The position numbers and the translations under genes were made by a program. From Colimorpha sp045597845 (GTDB lineage Bacteria > Bacteroidota > Bacteroidia > Bacteroidales > P3): DNA of 64,000 nucleotides. Positions 48,516 to 56,292 of the stretch are shown piece after piece (the stretch's first letter is position 1; each line of letters starts with the position of its first letter). Location of the stretch: NCBI GenBank assembly GCA_045597845.1, contig JAZLKZ010000063.1, positions 1 through 64,000 of the forward strand, read 5' to 3'. The notes below the pieces were generated by a model. It was given only the letters and a program-made list of their open reading frames with translations, searched no databases and had not been told where the DNA came from.

Positions 48516-50411
48516 ATGCTTCTGTCCATAATCATAGTAAACTACAATGTGAAGTACTTTCTGGAGCAGTGCCTCTCGTCGGTGTATAATTCCACGGGGG
48601 ACTTTGATTTGGAGGTCTTTGTGGTGGACAATGCATCGGTAGATGATTCGGTGGCGATGGTTCGTGAGAAGTTCCCGCAGGTGAAGGTTATCGCCAACGA
48701 CGACAATGTGGGCTTTGCACGAGCCAACAACCAAGCGCTGAAGGTGGCTACGGGCGACTATCTGCTGTTGCTGAATCCCGACACGCTTGTGGAACCGAAT
48801 ACTTTTGAGCAGTGCATTAACTTTATGCAGGCGCATCCCGACTGTGGTGGTTTGGGTGTGAAGATGATCAACGGGGAGGGCAAGTTCCTGAAGGAGAGCA
48901 AGCGAGGCTTTCCCACACCTGCCACTTCGTTCTACAAGATAAGCGGCTTGATTCGTCTGTTTCCACACAACAAGAAGATTGCAGCCTATTATATGGGCCA
49001 TCTGCCCGAGGACGAGACCAATGAGATTGAGATTCTCCCTGGCGCCTATATCATGCTCAGCCGAGCCGCCTTTGAGAAGGTGGGCTATCTCGATGAGGAC
49101 TATTTCATGTACGGCGAGGATATTGATTTCTCATGGCGCATCCGTCTCGCCGGCTTCAAGAACTACTATCTGCCTTCGGCGCGAATCATCCACTACAAGG
49201 GTGAAAGCACCAAAAAAGGCAGCATGAACTATGTATATACTTTTTATAATGCCATGGCGATTTTTGCCCGCAAGTATTTCTCGGGCAAGAACGCTCGCAT
49301 CTATAACATTACGCTGCAACTTGCCATCTGGTTTCGGGCGGGACTTTCTTTCTTTACCCGATTGTGCAAGCGCATAGCGGTTCCGCTGCTCGACTTCGTG
49401 GTGCTATTTGCGGGGTTCTTCATTATCAAGAACCTTTGGGCGACCTACAAGGGAGCGGGCATCAACTATTATCCCGACAGCTACACTTGGGTGGTGATTC
49501 CCATCTATATCTTGCTGCTGATGTTGGGCATGTTCCTTTGTGGTGGCTACGACAAGCCTATGCGTATTGTGCGCAACCTCAGGGGTTTGGGTATCGGAGC
49601 CTTGCTGCTGCTGGTGTTCTATTCGCTGCTTGACGAGACGCAACGTTATTCGCGCATGGTGATTTTGCTGGGCTCGGTGTGGAGTGTGATAGGGGTGTTG
49701 GGCATTAGAGGAGTGCTGAACATGCTGGGTGTGGAGGGCTATGCCACCGTGCATAACGAGAAACGCAAATGTCTGATTGTGGGAGAAAATGCTGAGTGTC
49801 AGCGTGTGCAGTCGTTGCTGAGCGACGTGGGCATCAGCTTCAGTTTCATCGGCTGTGTGAGTGTCGCAGAGGCGCGCAGGCTGTCGGAATTGATTCACTA
49901 CTATCGTGCCGATGAGGTTGTATTCTGCAGTCAAGATGTCCCGCCGCAGGAGATTATCACCATGATGTCGTCGTTGCAGTCGTCGGGCGTGGAGTACAAG
50001 ATTGTGCCGCCCGAGAGTGATTTTATCATTGGCAGCAACAGTATCAACAGTAGTGAAGACCTTTACACCATCGACCTCAATACCATTGCCAGTCCCACCA
50101 ACCAACGCAACAAACGCATCTTCGATATCCTGTCGGCAATGTTGCTGATTTGTCTGACACCCATCTTGATTTGGTTCCAAAAGAAGCCTTCATGCTATCT
50201 GCGTGATTGTTTCCGTGTGCTTGTCGGCAAGCAGAGCTGGGTGGGCTATGAACAGCATCCAGGCGTTTTCTCGCCCCACGACATCACCAGTCGTCAGCCC
50301 GACAACGCCACCACGCAACGTTTGCGCCAGCAGATCAATTTGCGCTATGCCAGAAACTATCAGGTTACGACCGACATGCTGATTGTGTGGCGCAACTTGA
50401 GTAGGATATAG
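48516..50411 (+). CDS. GT2 glycosyltransferase fused to a polyprenyl glycosylphosphotransferase-like part
   Basis: A 631-residue membrane protein. Residues 1-230 are a GT2 domain of the rhamnosyltransferase type: IVNYNVKYFLEQCL, VDNASVDDSV, LLNPDT, and YGEDIDFSWR. About four membrane helices follow (280-400). The rest resembles the N-terminal and CoA-binding-like part of polyprenyl glycosylphosphotransferases (KCLIVGENAE, RADEVVFCSQ, KRIFDILSAM). The catalytic stretch that normally follows KRxFD is missing, so the second part is probably structural. A role in surface polysaccharide is likely. It starts 87 bases after the ZIP gene. Confidence 0.82.
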   Translation: MLLSIIIVNYNVKYFLEQCLSSVYNSTGDFDLEVFVVDNASVDDSVAMVREKFPQVKVIANDDNVGFARANNQALKVATGDYLLLLNPDTLVEPNTFEQCINFMQAHPDCGGLGVKMINGEGKFLKESKRGFPTPATSFYKISGLIRLFPHNKKIAAYYMGHLPEDETNEIEILPGAYIMLSRAAFEKVGYLDEDYFMYGEDIDFSWRIRLAGFKNYYLPSARIIHYKGESTKKGSMNYVYTFYNAMAIFARKYFSGKNARIYNITLQLAIWFRAGLSFFTRLCKRIAVPLLDFVVLFAGFFIIKNLWATYKGAGINYYPDSYTWVVIPIYILLLMLGMFLCGGYDKPMRIVRNLRGLGIGALLLLVFYSLLDETQRYSRMVILLGSVWSVIGVLGIRGVLNMLGVEGYATVHNEKRKCLIVGENAECQRVQSLLSDVGISFSFIGCVSVAEARRLSELIHYYRADEVVFCSQDVPPQEIITMMSSLQSSGVEYKIVPPESDFIIGSNSINSSEDLYTIDLNTIASPTNQRNKRIFDILSAMLLICLTPILIWFQKKPSCYLRDCFRVLVGKQSWVGYEQHPGVFSPHDITSRQPDNATTQRLRQQINLRYARNYQVTTDMLIVWRNLSRI

Positions 50412-50469
50412 GGACATGGAACGCAAACTTTAGTCGTATCAATTGTAAATTCTCAATTATCTATTCAAA

Positions 50470-51579
50470 ATGACCATTCCTGAAACCATCAAAGACCTTC
50501 AAAACCGCAAAGAGGCGCTGATAAAGTTCCTCGACATTGATAATCTCATCGCCCAGATTGCCGAAGAGGAGAAAAAGACCGAGGCGGCTGACTTTTGGGA
50601 GAATCCGAAAGAGGCTCAGAAGATAATGAAAGGCATCCAGTCGAAGAAAACGTGGACTTTGAGCTACAAAGAGGTCGCAGACAGCTGCGACGATTTGCAG
50701 GTTATCAGTGAGTTTTTCGATTCTGGAGATGCTACTGAAGAGGAAACTTTGGCGCAGATTGCCGTAACGCAGAAGAAGGTCGAAGAATTGGAGTTCAAGA
50801 ATATGCTTCGCAATGAGAGCGACCGTTTTGATGCCGTGCTGAGCATCAACGCTGGCGCAGGTGGCGTAGAAGCGCAGGATTGGGCTGAGATGCTCATGCG
50901 TATGTATATCCGCTATGCCGAAACGCACAACTACAAGGTGGCTATCAGCAATTCACTCGACGGTGAAGGTGCAGGCATCAAGAGTGTCACGATGCAGATA
51001 GAGGGCGATTTCGCCTACGGCTACCTCAAGAGCGAGACGGGCGTGCACCGCTTGGTGCGTGTGAGCCCTTTCAATGCTCAGGGCAAGCGAATGACCTCTT
51101 TTGCCAGCGTGAGCGTGACGCCGTTGGTTGACGACACCATCGAGGTGGTGGTTGACAATTCGCGCCTCAGCTGGGATACCTTCCGCAGCGGTGGTGCTGG
51201 CGGTCAGAATGTCAACAAGGTGGAGTCGGGCGTGCGTCTGCGCTATCAATATAAGGATCCTTATACTGGAGAGGAGGAGGAAATCCTTATCGAGAACACC
51301 GAGACTCGTGACCAGCCGAAGAACAAGGAAAACGCTTTGCGACTGCTGCGCTCTCAACTCTACGATCGTGAAATGAAGCACCGTATGGAGGAACAGGCGA
51401 AAATCAAGGCAAGCCAGAAAAAAATTGAGTGGGGATCGCAGATTCGTAGCTACGTGATGGATGACCGCCGTGTGAAGGACCACCGCACCAACTATCAGAC
51501 AGGCGATGTCACTGGCGTGATGGACGGCAAGATAGACAATTTTATTAAAGCATATCTCATGGAGTTCGGCGGCGAGTAA
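50470..51579 (+). CDS. prfB: peptide chain release factor 2
   Basis: A 369-residue release factor reading UGA and UAA. The codon-reading motif is SPF (VRVSPFNAQGKR), and the catalytic GGQ is in SGGAGGQNVNKVESGVRL. The gene is a single frame from ATG 50470. At the place where many prfB genes have the CTTTGAC programmed frameshift, this one reads CTCGAC in frame, so the frameshift is absent. The length is normal. It stands about 60 bases after the glycosyltransferase gene, with word-like filler between. Confidence 0.95.
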   Translation: MTIPETIKDLQNRKEALIKFLDIDNLIAQIAEEEKKTEAADFWENPKEAQKIMKGIQSKKTWTLSYKEVADSCDDLQVISEFFDSGDATEEETLAQIAVTQKKVEELEFKNMLRNESDRFDAVLSINAGAGGVEAQDWAEMLMRMYIRYAETHNYKVAISNSLDGEGAGIKSVTMQIEGDFAYGYLKSETGVHRLVRVSPFNAQGKRMTSFASVSVTPLVDDTIEVVVDNSRLSWDTFRSGGAGGQNVNKVESGVRLRYQYKDPYTGEEEEILIENTETRDQPKNKENALRLLRSQLYDREMKHRMEEQAKIKASQKKIEWGSQIRSYVMDDRRVKDHRTNYQTGDVTGVMDGKIDNFIKAYLMEFGGE

Positions 51580-51661
51580 AAAGGTGTTGTGAAATAGTGA
51601 TTAGTGAATAGTAAAATAGTGAACCGAGAACTCTTGATTTAATCTTCAAATCTTGTATACA

Positions 51662-52492
51662 ATGAATGCACGAAAGATTGACATGAACGAATGGACCCTC
51701 TTTGGCGGGGGCGCAGTAGGGGAGAGCTATAACCATGTATCTGACTCTTCTTTAATGTTGAAACTTTATTTCGCCGATTATCCCATGGAACGCGTGGTGC
51801 AAGAGTTGGAACTTGCCAACGCTGTGAAGGATATGGGTATTACCACACCGGAACCGGGCGAATTGGTGTCGGATGGATCTCGCTATGGTATCATCTTTCA
51901 TCGTATTCTTAACAAGAAGTCGTTCTCGCGTGCCATTGCCGATGATGCTTCTTTGTTGGAGCCGTTAGTGAAGCGTTTCGCTGAAATGTGCCGCAAGTTG
52001 CATTCAACGGAATGTACCGCAAAGGTGATTCCAAGTTATAAGGATTTCTATCTGGAGGTACTGAAGGCAAATACCTACATCGCTGAGTCTGACAAACCTA
52101 TTATCGCTCAACGTATCAAACAGTTGCCTGACGCCCACTACTGTGTGCATGGCGACTTGCATATCGGTAACGTTATCACCGACGGCAATAAGGATTATTT
52201 TATCGATTTGGGAGAGTTTATGTCAGGCAATCCTTTGATTGACATTAGTATGATGTATTTCGTTACCCATACCGACAATCCTTTTACCGAGCATGTGTTC
52301 CATCTCAAGCCCGCCACAATGCACAAGGTTTGGGAGGTGTTCTTCCCCGCCTATTTTGGTGAAGGCGCCGACGAAGCTGCCATTGTAGAAGAAATGGGAC
52401 CTTATTTTGCACTCCGCACCATCGCCATGGAGGTGGATGCCAACCGTACCGAACCGGAATTTGAGGTGGTGAGAAAGAAGTATCTCTATTAA
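51662..52492 (+). CDS. aminoglycoside phosphotransferase-like kinase (TIGR02172 type)
   Basis: A 276-residue protein of the APH/choline kinase fold. The catalytic loop is VHGDLHIGNVI with Asp as base, and the metal-binding step is in YFIDLGEFMSGNP (IDLGE in place of IDWE). The N-terminus WTLFGGGAVGESYNHV acts as the nucleotide loop. The pattern recalls the TIGR02172 group of small Bacteroidota and clostridial kinases, whose substrates are not known. ATG 51662 is preferred over TTG 51653. A strong terminator lies just after the stop, inside the convergent gene. Confidence 0.8.
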   Translation: MNARKIDMNEWTLFGGGAVGESYNHVSDSSLMLKLYFADYPMERVVQELELANAVKDMGITTPEPGELVSDGSRYGIIFHRILNKKSFSRAIADDASLLEPLVKRFAEMCRKLHSTECTAKVIPSYKDFYLEVLKANTYIAESDKPIIAQRIKQLPDAHYCVHGDLHIGNVITDGNKDYFIDLGEFMSGNPLIDISMMYFVTHTDNPFTEHVFHLKPATMHKVWEVFFPAYFGEGADEAAIVEEMGPYFALRTIAMEVDANRTEPEFEVVRKKYLY

Positions 52493-52498
52493 AATCAA

Positions 52499-53080
52499 TC
52501 AAAACAACAATAGTCCGGCCACGCCGCTGAGCAACATCAGCGCAATGGGGCCGGGCTTTTTTTTGCCATTGGGCAAGAGCGAAAGCAAAAAGACGGCGGC
52601 GAAGATGCAGCAGCATACAATAAAACGTCGGTTCAATCCTATCTGACCGAAATTTTCGGTGCTTAGCAATGAGAGAGCGGCAGCGGCAATGAGTCCGACT
52701 ACGGTAATGCGGATCAGTCGGATTACGGCCATTACGACGGGATGGTCTTTGTAGTGTTGCAAGAATTTGCAAACAATCAGCATGAGCGTGACGGGAATGA
52801 GAATGACCGCTATGGAACATATTAAAGCTCCGCAGACTCCCAGTGCAGGACTGTAGCCATAATTCACCATGGCGGTATAACCAGCGTAGGTGGCTGTGTT
52901 GATGCCAATCGGGCCGGGCGTCATTTGGCTGACAGCCAAGACGTCGGTGAACTCAGAGGCGGTAAGCCATTGATGATGCACTACAACTTCACTCTGGATG
53001 AGCGAAATCATCGCCAGTCCACCCCCGAAGGTGAAGATTCCGATTTTGAGAAAAGTCCAGAAGAGTTGAAACAGCAGCAT
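52499..53080 (-). CDS. chromate transporter, short-chain subunit
   Basis: A 193-residue CHR-family protein, one half of a two-gene transporter. The start FWTFLKIGIFTFGGGLAMI is the family signature, followed by LTASEFTDVLAVSQMTPGPIGIN; about five membrane helices follow. CHR proteins export chromate in characterised cases, but the physiological substrate in most bacteria is unknown. It follows the paralogous gene at 53101 by 20 bases. Its last 15 codons lie under a terminator of the opposite strand. Confidence 0.9.
   Translation of the reverse strand: MLLFQLFWTFLKIGIFTFGGGLAMISLIQSEVVVHHQWLTASEFTDVLAVSQMTPGPIGINTATYAGYTAMVNYGYSPALGVCGALICSIAVILIPVTLMLIVCKFLQHYKDHPVVMAVIRLIRITVVGLIAAAALSLLSTENFGQIGLNRRFIVCCCIFAAVFLLSLLPNGKKKPGPIALMLLSGVAGLLLF
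52513..52564 (+). terminator. terminator of the phosphotransferase gene, inside the convergent gene
   Basis: CCGGCC (52515-52520) and GGCCGG (52549-52554) form the base of a hairpin with an inner CGCTGA/TCAGCG stem, followed by GC and eight T. It starts about 20 bases after the phosphotransferase stop and lies within the last codons of the chromate transporter gene on the minus strand, so one sequence serves both roles. Confidence 0.8.
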
Positions 53081-53100
53081 TTATAGGATTGATAATTAAT

Positions 53101-53727
53101 TTATTTCTTGTTCTCGGAAAATCTTCCCCACAGTGTTCCTCCAACGATTGTGGCGAGGATGATCCAGATAGGAGAGACCCCCGCGAGCCAGATGAGCAAT
53201 GCCGCCAAAATGGGAATCCAGCAGTTTCTCCAGTTGATGCCGGCAGTCTTGGCCATGCGGAATAGGGGGGCGGCAATGAGTGCTACCACGGCGGGACGAA
53301 TGCCCCAGAAAATCTTTTCCATCGTGGCGTTTCCGCGGAAATGGCGAAAAAAGATGGCTAAGAGCAAGATGATGCAGATGGGTACTGCGATGTTGCCGAT
53401 GATGGAGACAATGGCACCCCGTTTGCCGTAGATTCTGTGTCCTACAGAGGTCGCCATGTTCACAGCAAAGACTCCGGGCATGGCTTGCGACACGGAGAGT
53501 AGGTCGAGAAATTCCTCAGGAGAGAGCCAGCTGCGGTGGTTTACCAATTCCTCCTCCATCATGGGAATCATGGCGTAGCCTCCTCCGATGGTGAAAGTGC
53601 CGATTTTGAAGAAACTCCAGAAGAGTTTCCGCCCCAAATGTTTGCCTTTGGGGACTGTTTGGGCGGAATATTGAAACGTTTTCTGTTGTTCTTCGTTGTG
53701 TGTCACTATTTTTTCGTACTTTTGCAT
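53101..53727 (-). CDS. chromate transporter, short-chain subunit
   Basis: A 208-residue CHR-family protein, partner of the gene at 52499-53080. It carries FFKIGTFTIGGGYAMIPMME and LSPEEFLDLLSVSQAMPGVFAVN near the start and about five membrane helices. The start is set at ATG 53727: a TATTTTTG promoter box (53730-53737 on the minus strand) ends only two bases before it. The longer frame to 53766 would contain the promoter. The transcript is probably leaderless. Confidence 0.88.
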   Translation of the reverse strand: MQKYEKIVTHNEEQQKTFQYSAQTVPKGKHLGRKLFWSFFKIGTFTIGGGYAMIPMMEEELVNHRSWLSPEEFLDLLSVSQAMPGVFAVNMATSVGHRIYGKRGAIVSIIGNIAVPICIILLLAIFFRHFRGNATMEKIFWGIRPAVVALIAAPLFRMAKTAGINWRNCWIPILAALLIWLAGVSPIWIILATIVGGTLWGRFSENKK

Positions 53728-53737
53728 TGCAAAAATA
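53717..53737. promoter_or_regulatory. overlapping divergent promoters (chromate transporter / TerC)
   Basis: TACTTTTG on the plus strand (53717-53724) faces the TerC gene, and TATTTTTG on the minus strand (53737-53730) faces the chromate transporter. The two -7 boxes are five bases apart, so polymerases probably cannot use both at once. Confidence 0.6.
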
Positions 53738-53755
53738 CGCAATATTTTGTAATAT

Positions 53756-54808
53756 ATGATTGGCAATTATCTGTTTTTGGTGTTTTTCTTCGTATTCATC
53801 TTTCTGATGTTGGCTTTGGATTTGGGAGTGTTCCATAAAGGTGATCATGTTGTCGGCATCAAAGAGGCTGCCATTTGGACTGGAGTCTGGATCAGTGTGG
53901 CAATGTTGTTTGCGTTGTTGATACGGTTCAAGGCGGAATGGGTGCATGGTATCGGCTCAATGGAAGAATTGCTTGCATACGTGCGTGGATCCGATATAGA
54001 AAAGTTGATTGCGGGAATGGATTACGATGCGGCATTGAATGTGTTTCGTAAGGAGTTGAGTGGTCAGTTCCTGGCTGGCTATTTCTTGGAGGAATCGCTC
54101 TCTATTGACAATATTTTCGTGATGATCATGATTTTTGTCAGCTTCGGCATTGATAAAAAGTATTATCACCGCGTGCTTTATTGGGGAATCCTTTTCGCCA
54201 TCGTGCTGCGTTTTGTTTTCATTTTCGCTCTGGGTGCTCTGGTCAGCAAGTTCTCTTGGATTTTGGCTATTTTTGGCGTGATTCTCATCTTCAGCGGCAT
54301 CAAGATGTTCAAGAAGAAGGATGACGAGCAAATCGACACTTCCAATCACCCTATCGTGAAATTCGTTTCCAAGCATTTCCGTGCTACGTCCACGGTGGAT
54401 GGCCATAATTTCTTTACCCATATTGATGGCAAAAGATATATGACGCCTCTCTTTATCGTGTTGCTTGTAATTGAATTTTCTGACATTATTTTTGCCGTGG
54501 ATTCTATCCCTGCTGTGTTCTCGGTTTCTCTGGATCCTTTCATTGTGTTCACTTCCAATATCTTCGCCATCATGGGACTGCGCTCCCTCTTCTTCCTCTT
54601 AAGTGGCATCGCTGACAAGTTTTGGCTGCTTAGCTATGGATTGGGAGTGCTGCTGTGCTTCATCGGTGTGAAAATGATTGGCCATGAATTCTTTGGACTC
54701 AGTATTGGCACTACAACTTCCCTTTTAATCATCCTGGGTATCTTGTTTGGTAGTATTTTGCTATCGCTTGTCATCAAGAATCCTAAGGGGAAAGTGACAA
54801 TCGGTTAA
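53756..54808 (+). CDS. TerC family integral membrane protein
   Basis: A 350-residue membrane protein with about nine helices. The TerC/Alx signature is visible in LEESLSIDNIFVMIMIF and again in VVIEFSDIIFAVDSIPAVFS-like IEFSDIIFAVDSIPAVF, each with conserved acidic residues in the membrane. Family members export manganese or protect against tellurite and pH stress. The start MIGNYLFLVFFF and the LALDLGVFHKG segment are normal for the long form. It is divergent from the chromate transporter pair. Confidence 0.92.
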   Translation: MIGNYLFLVFFFVFIFLMLALDLGVFHKGDHVVGIKEAAIWTGVWISVAMLFALLIRFKAEWVHGIGSMEELLAYVRGSDIEKLIAGMDYDAALNVFRKELSGQFLAGYFLEESLSIDNIFVMIMIFVSFGIDKKYYHRVLYWGILFAIVLRFVFIFALGALVSKFSWILAIFGVILIFSGIKMFKKKDDEQIDTSNHPIVKFVSKHFRATSTVDGHNFFTHIDGKRYMTPLFIVLLVIEFSDIIFAVDSIPAVFSVSLDPFIVFTSNIFAIMGLRSLFFLLSGIADKFWLLSYGLGVLLCFIGVKMIGHEFFGLSIGTTTSLLIILGILFGSILLSLVIKNPKGKVTIG

Positions 54809-54874
54809 TAATAATCAACTACAAATCAGTCGGCTGAAAACTTAAAACCGTAAACTTAAAACTATAAATCATCT

Positions 54875-55168
54875 ATGACTCCACTCTTTGTTCTTTTAGG
54901 AATTTCTAATGGTTGGAAGACTGCCATCATGGTGGTTGCCATGATTATTGTTTTCTACCTTTTTCTGATCCGTCCGCAAACCCAGCAAGAAAAACGCGAT
55001 GCAGCCTATCGCAATAGTCTGAAAAAAGGCGATGCCATCAAGACAAATGGTGGTGTACATGCAACATTCATCAGTCGAGAGGATCAATACGCTATCATTG
55101 AAGTCGCCCCCAACGTGCGTTGGAAAGTGCAGCTTGGCGCCATCGCTCCCGTCTCGGAGAAAAAGTAG
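54875..55168 (+). CDS. yajC: preprotein translocase subunit YajC
   Basis: A 97-residue single-pass inner-membrane protein that associates with SecDF and the Sec translocon. The helix (about residues 11-31) is followed by the signature FLIRPQTQQEKRD, then NSLKKGDAIKTNGGVHATF and a C-terminal beta-rich end (VRWKVQLGAIAPV). It follows TerC by 66 bases of word-like sequence. No secD or secF gene is adjacent. Confidence 0.93.
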   Translation: MTPLFVLLGISNGWKTAIMVVAMIIVFYLFLIRPQTQQEKRDAAYRNSLKKGDAIKTNGGVHATFISREDQYAIIEVAPNVRWKVQLGAIAPVSEKK

Positions 55169-55264
55169 GTGGATGGCTTTTTGAGACGTTTCCTGTTTTG
55201 ACATCGTTGCGAATCAGCGGTGTCTTTTTTTTATGTTTTTTTAACGTGGGTACAAAGAAAACTA

Positions 55265-55296
55265 TTTGTGTTTCTAAAGTTTTCTTTGTATCTTTG
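55265..55296 (+). promoter_or_regulatory. promoter of the TetR-efflux operon
   Basis: TTTG (55265-55268), 20 bases, then TATCTTTG (55289-55296) form a near-perfect Bacteroidota promoter. The transcript would start near 55300, leaving a leader of about 300 bases before the tetR gene. Confidence 0.65.
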
Positions 55297-55598
55297 CACT
55301 CCATGTTTGTAAAGATGAAATATTGTAAATATTTGATAGTCCGTGTTTTTTGAAGTTGTCTGATTTGTCGATTACAAGGAAATTAAGATTAATTAATTGA
55401 TGGAAATGCAAGAACTGACGTCGACTGGGAACAAAATATTGGAACCGTTTGTGCAAAGTACGCAATAACAATCAAAACTTACGCTTGTTGTAATGATTGT
55501 ATTGCAGGCCTTTGCAGTAAACTTTTTTTTTCGTTTCGGTAGGCAGACTATCAACGTATTTTACAACGCAAAGCAATTAACCAGCACCTCTCTTAGCA
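55297..55598 (+). other. long leader before tetR, with two small frames
   Basis: Two short frames lie in this stretch: 55303-55353 (16 residues, MFVKMKYCKYLIVRVF) and 55400-55468 (22 residues, starting MEMQELTSTG). A TGCAGGCCTTTGCA stretch near 55507 followed by a run of T may be a weak attenuator. No known RNA family is recognised. The frames may be chance; the length of the leader itself is the supported point. Confidence 0.35.
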
Positions 55599-56240
55599 AT
55601 GGAAGCCAACAACGAAAGAATCATAGAATTTGCCATGCAGCAGTTCGTCGATAATGGGTGCAAGCGCATTACGATGGACCAATTGGCGAGTTCTATGCAC
55701 ATCTCCAAGCGGACGCTTTATGAAAACTTTGCCTGCAAGGAAGACTTGATAGATGCTTGTTTGAAGACCATTTCCCTAAAGGTGGAGGCGAACGTGAAAA
55801 TCATTCGTGAGGCTACGGACGATCCTATGCTGATGATTTTCTATATGAGCAAGAACCACACCCATTTCTGCATCAAGTATGAGCGACTGATAGAAGATAC
55901 ACGTGACTATTATCCTGCCATCTACAAGAAATATTTCTCTATGAAGGCGGAACAAGTGGTGGAACAGATCCAGAAAGGTCTTGAACTTGCCGCTTCAAGG
56001 GGCTGCATTCGCTCCGATGCCAATCTTAAAATCGCGGCTAATTCCATGGTCTATTTCGTGGAACAAGTGCGCAATAGCAAACTGTTGGATAGCAACTCTC
56101 GCCATGATATCAATAGTGAGTTCCTTTTCACTTATATGCGTGGCTTGATGACGGAGGAGGCTATTGCACGCTACAGCAAGAATGAAGAGCAAGTGAGAAA
56201 TCACCTTCTGAACGATACTCCGTGGATGGAAGGTGTGTGA
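55599..56240 (+). CDS. TetR family transcriptional regulator
   Basis: A 213-residue repressor. The helix-turn-helix is at about residues 8-52 (FAMQQFVDNGCKRITMDQLA, then SKRTLYENFACKEDLI). The C-terminal part is an all-helical ligand domain without a motif that tells the ligand. It is the first gene of the efflux operon (stop to next start 52 bases), so it probably represses the pump and itself, and is released by a pump substrate or cell-envelope signal. Confidence 0.92.
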   Translation: MEANNERIIEFAMQQFVDNGCKRITMDQLASSMHISKRTLYENFACKEDLIDACLKTISLKVEANVKIIREATDDPMLMIFYMSKNHTHFCIKYERLIEDTRDYYPAIYKKYFSMKAEQVVEQIQKGLELAASRGCIRSDANLKIAANSMVYFVEQVRNSKLLDSNSRHDINSEFLFTYMRGLMTEEAIARYSKNEEQVRNHLLNDTPWMEGV

Positions 56241-56292
56241 AAATTAAAGATTATAAATAAGTTTTTTGAATAAACAAAATCAATAACATACA

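Noticed and set aside
50470..50560. programmed frameshift in prfB
   Set aside because: The frame is continuous and the slippery CTTTGA site is absent.
55140..55190. possible hairpin after yajC (CGTCTC and GAGACG)
   Set aside because: Long loop, partly inside the coding end, and no clear T-run; too weak to call a terminator.
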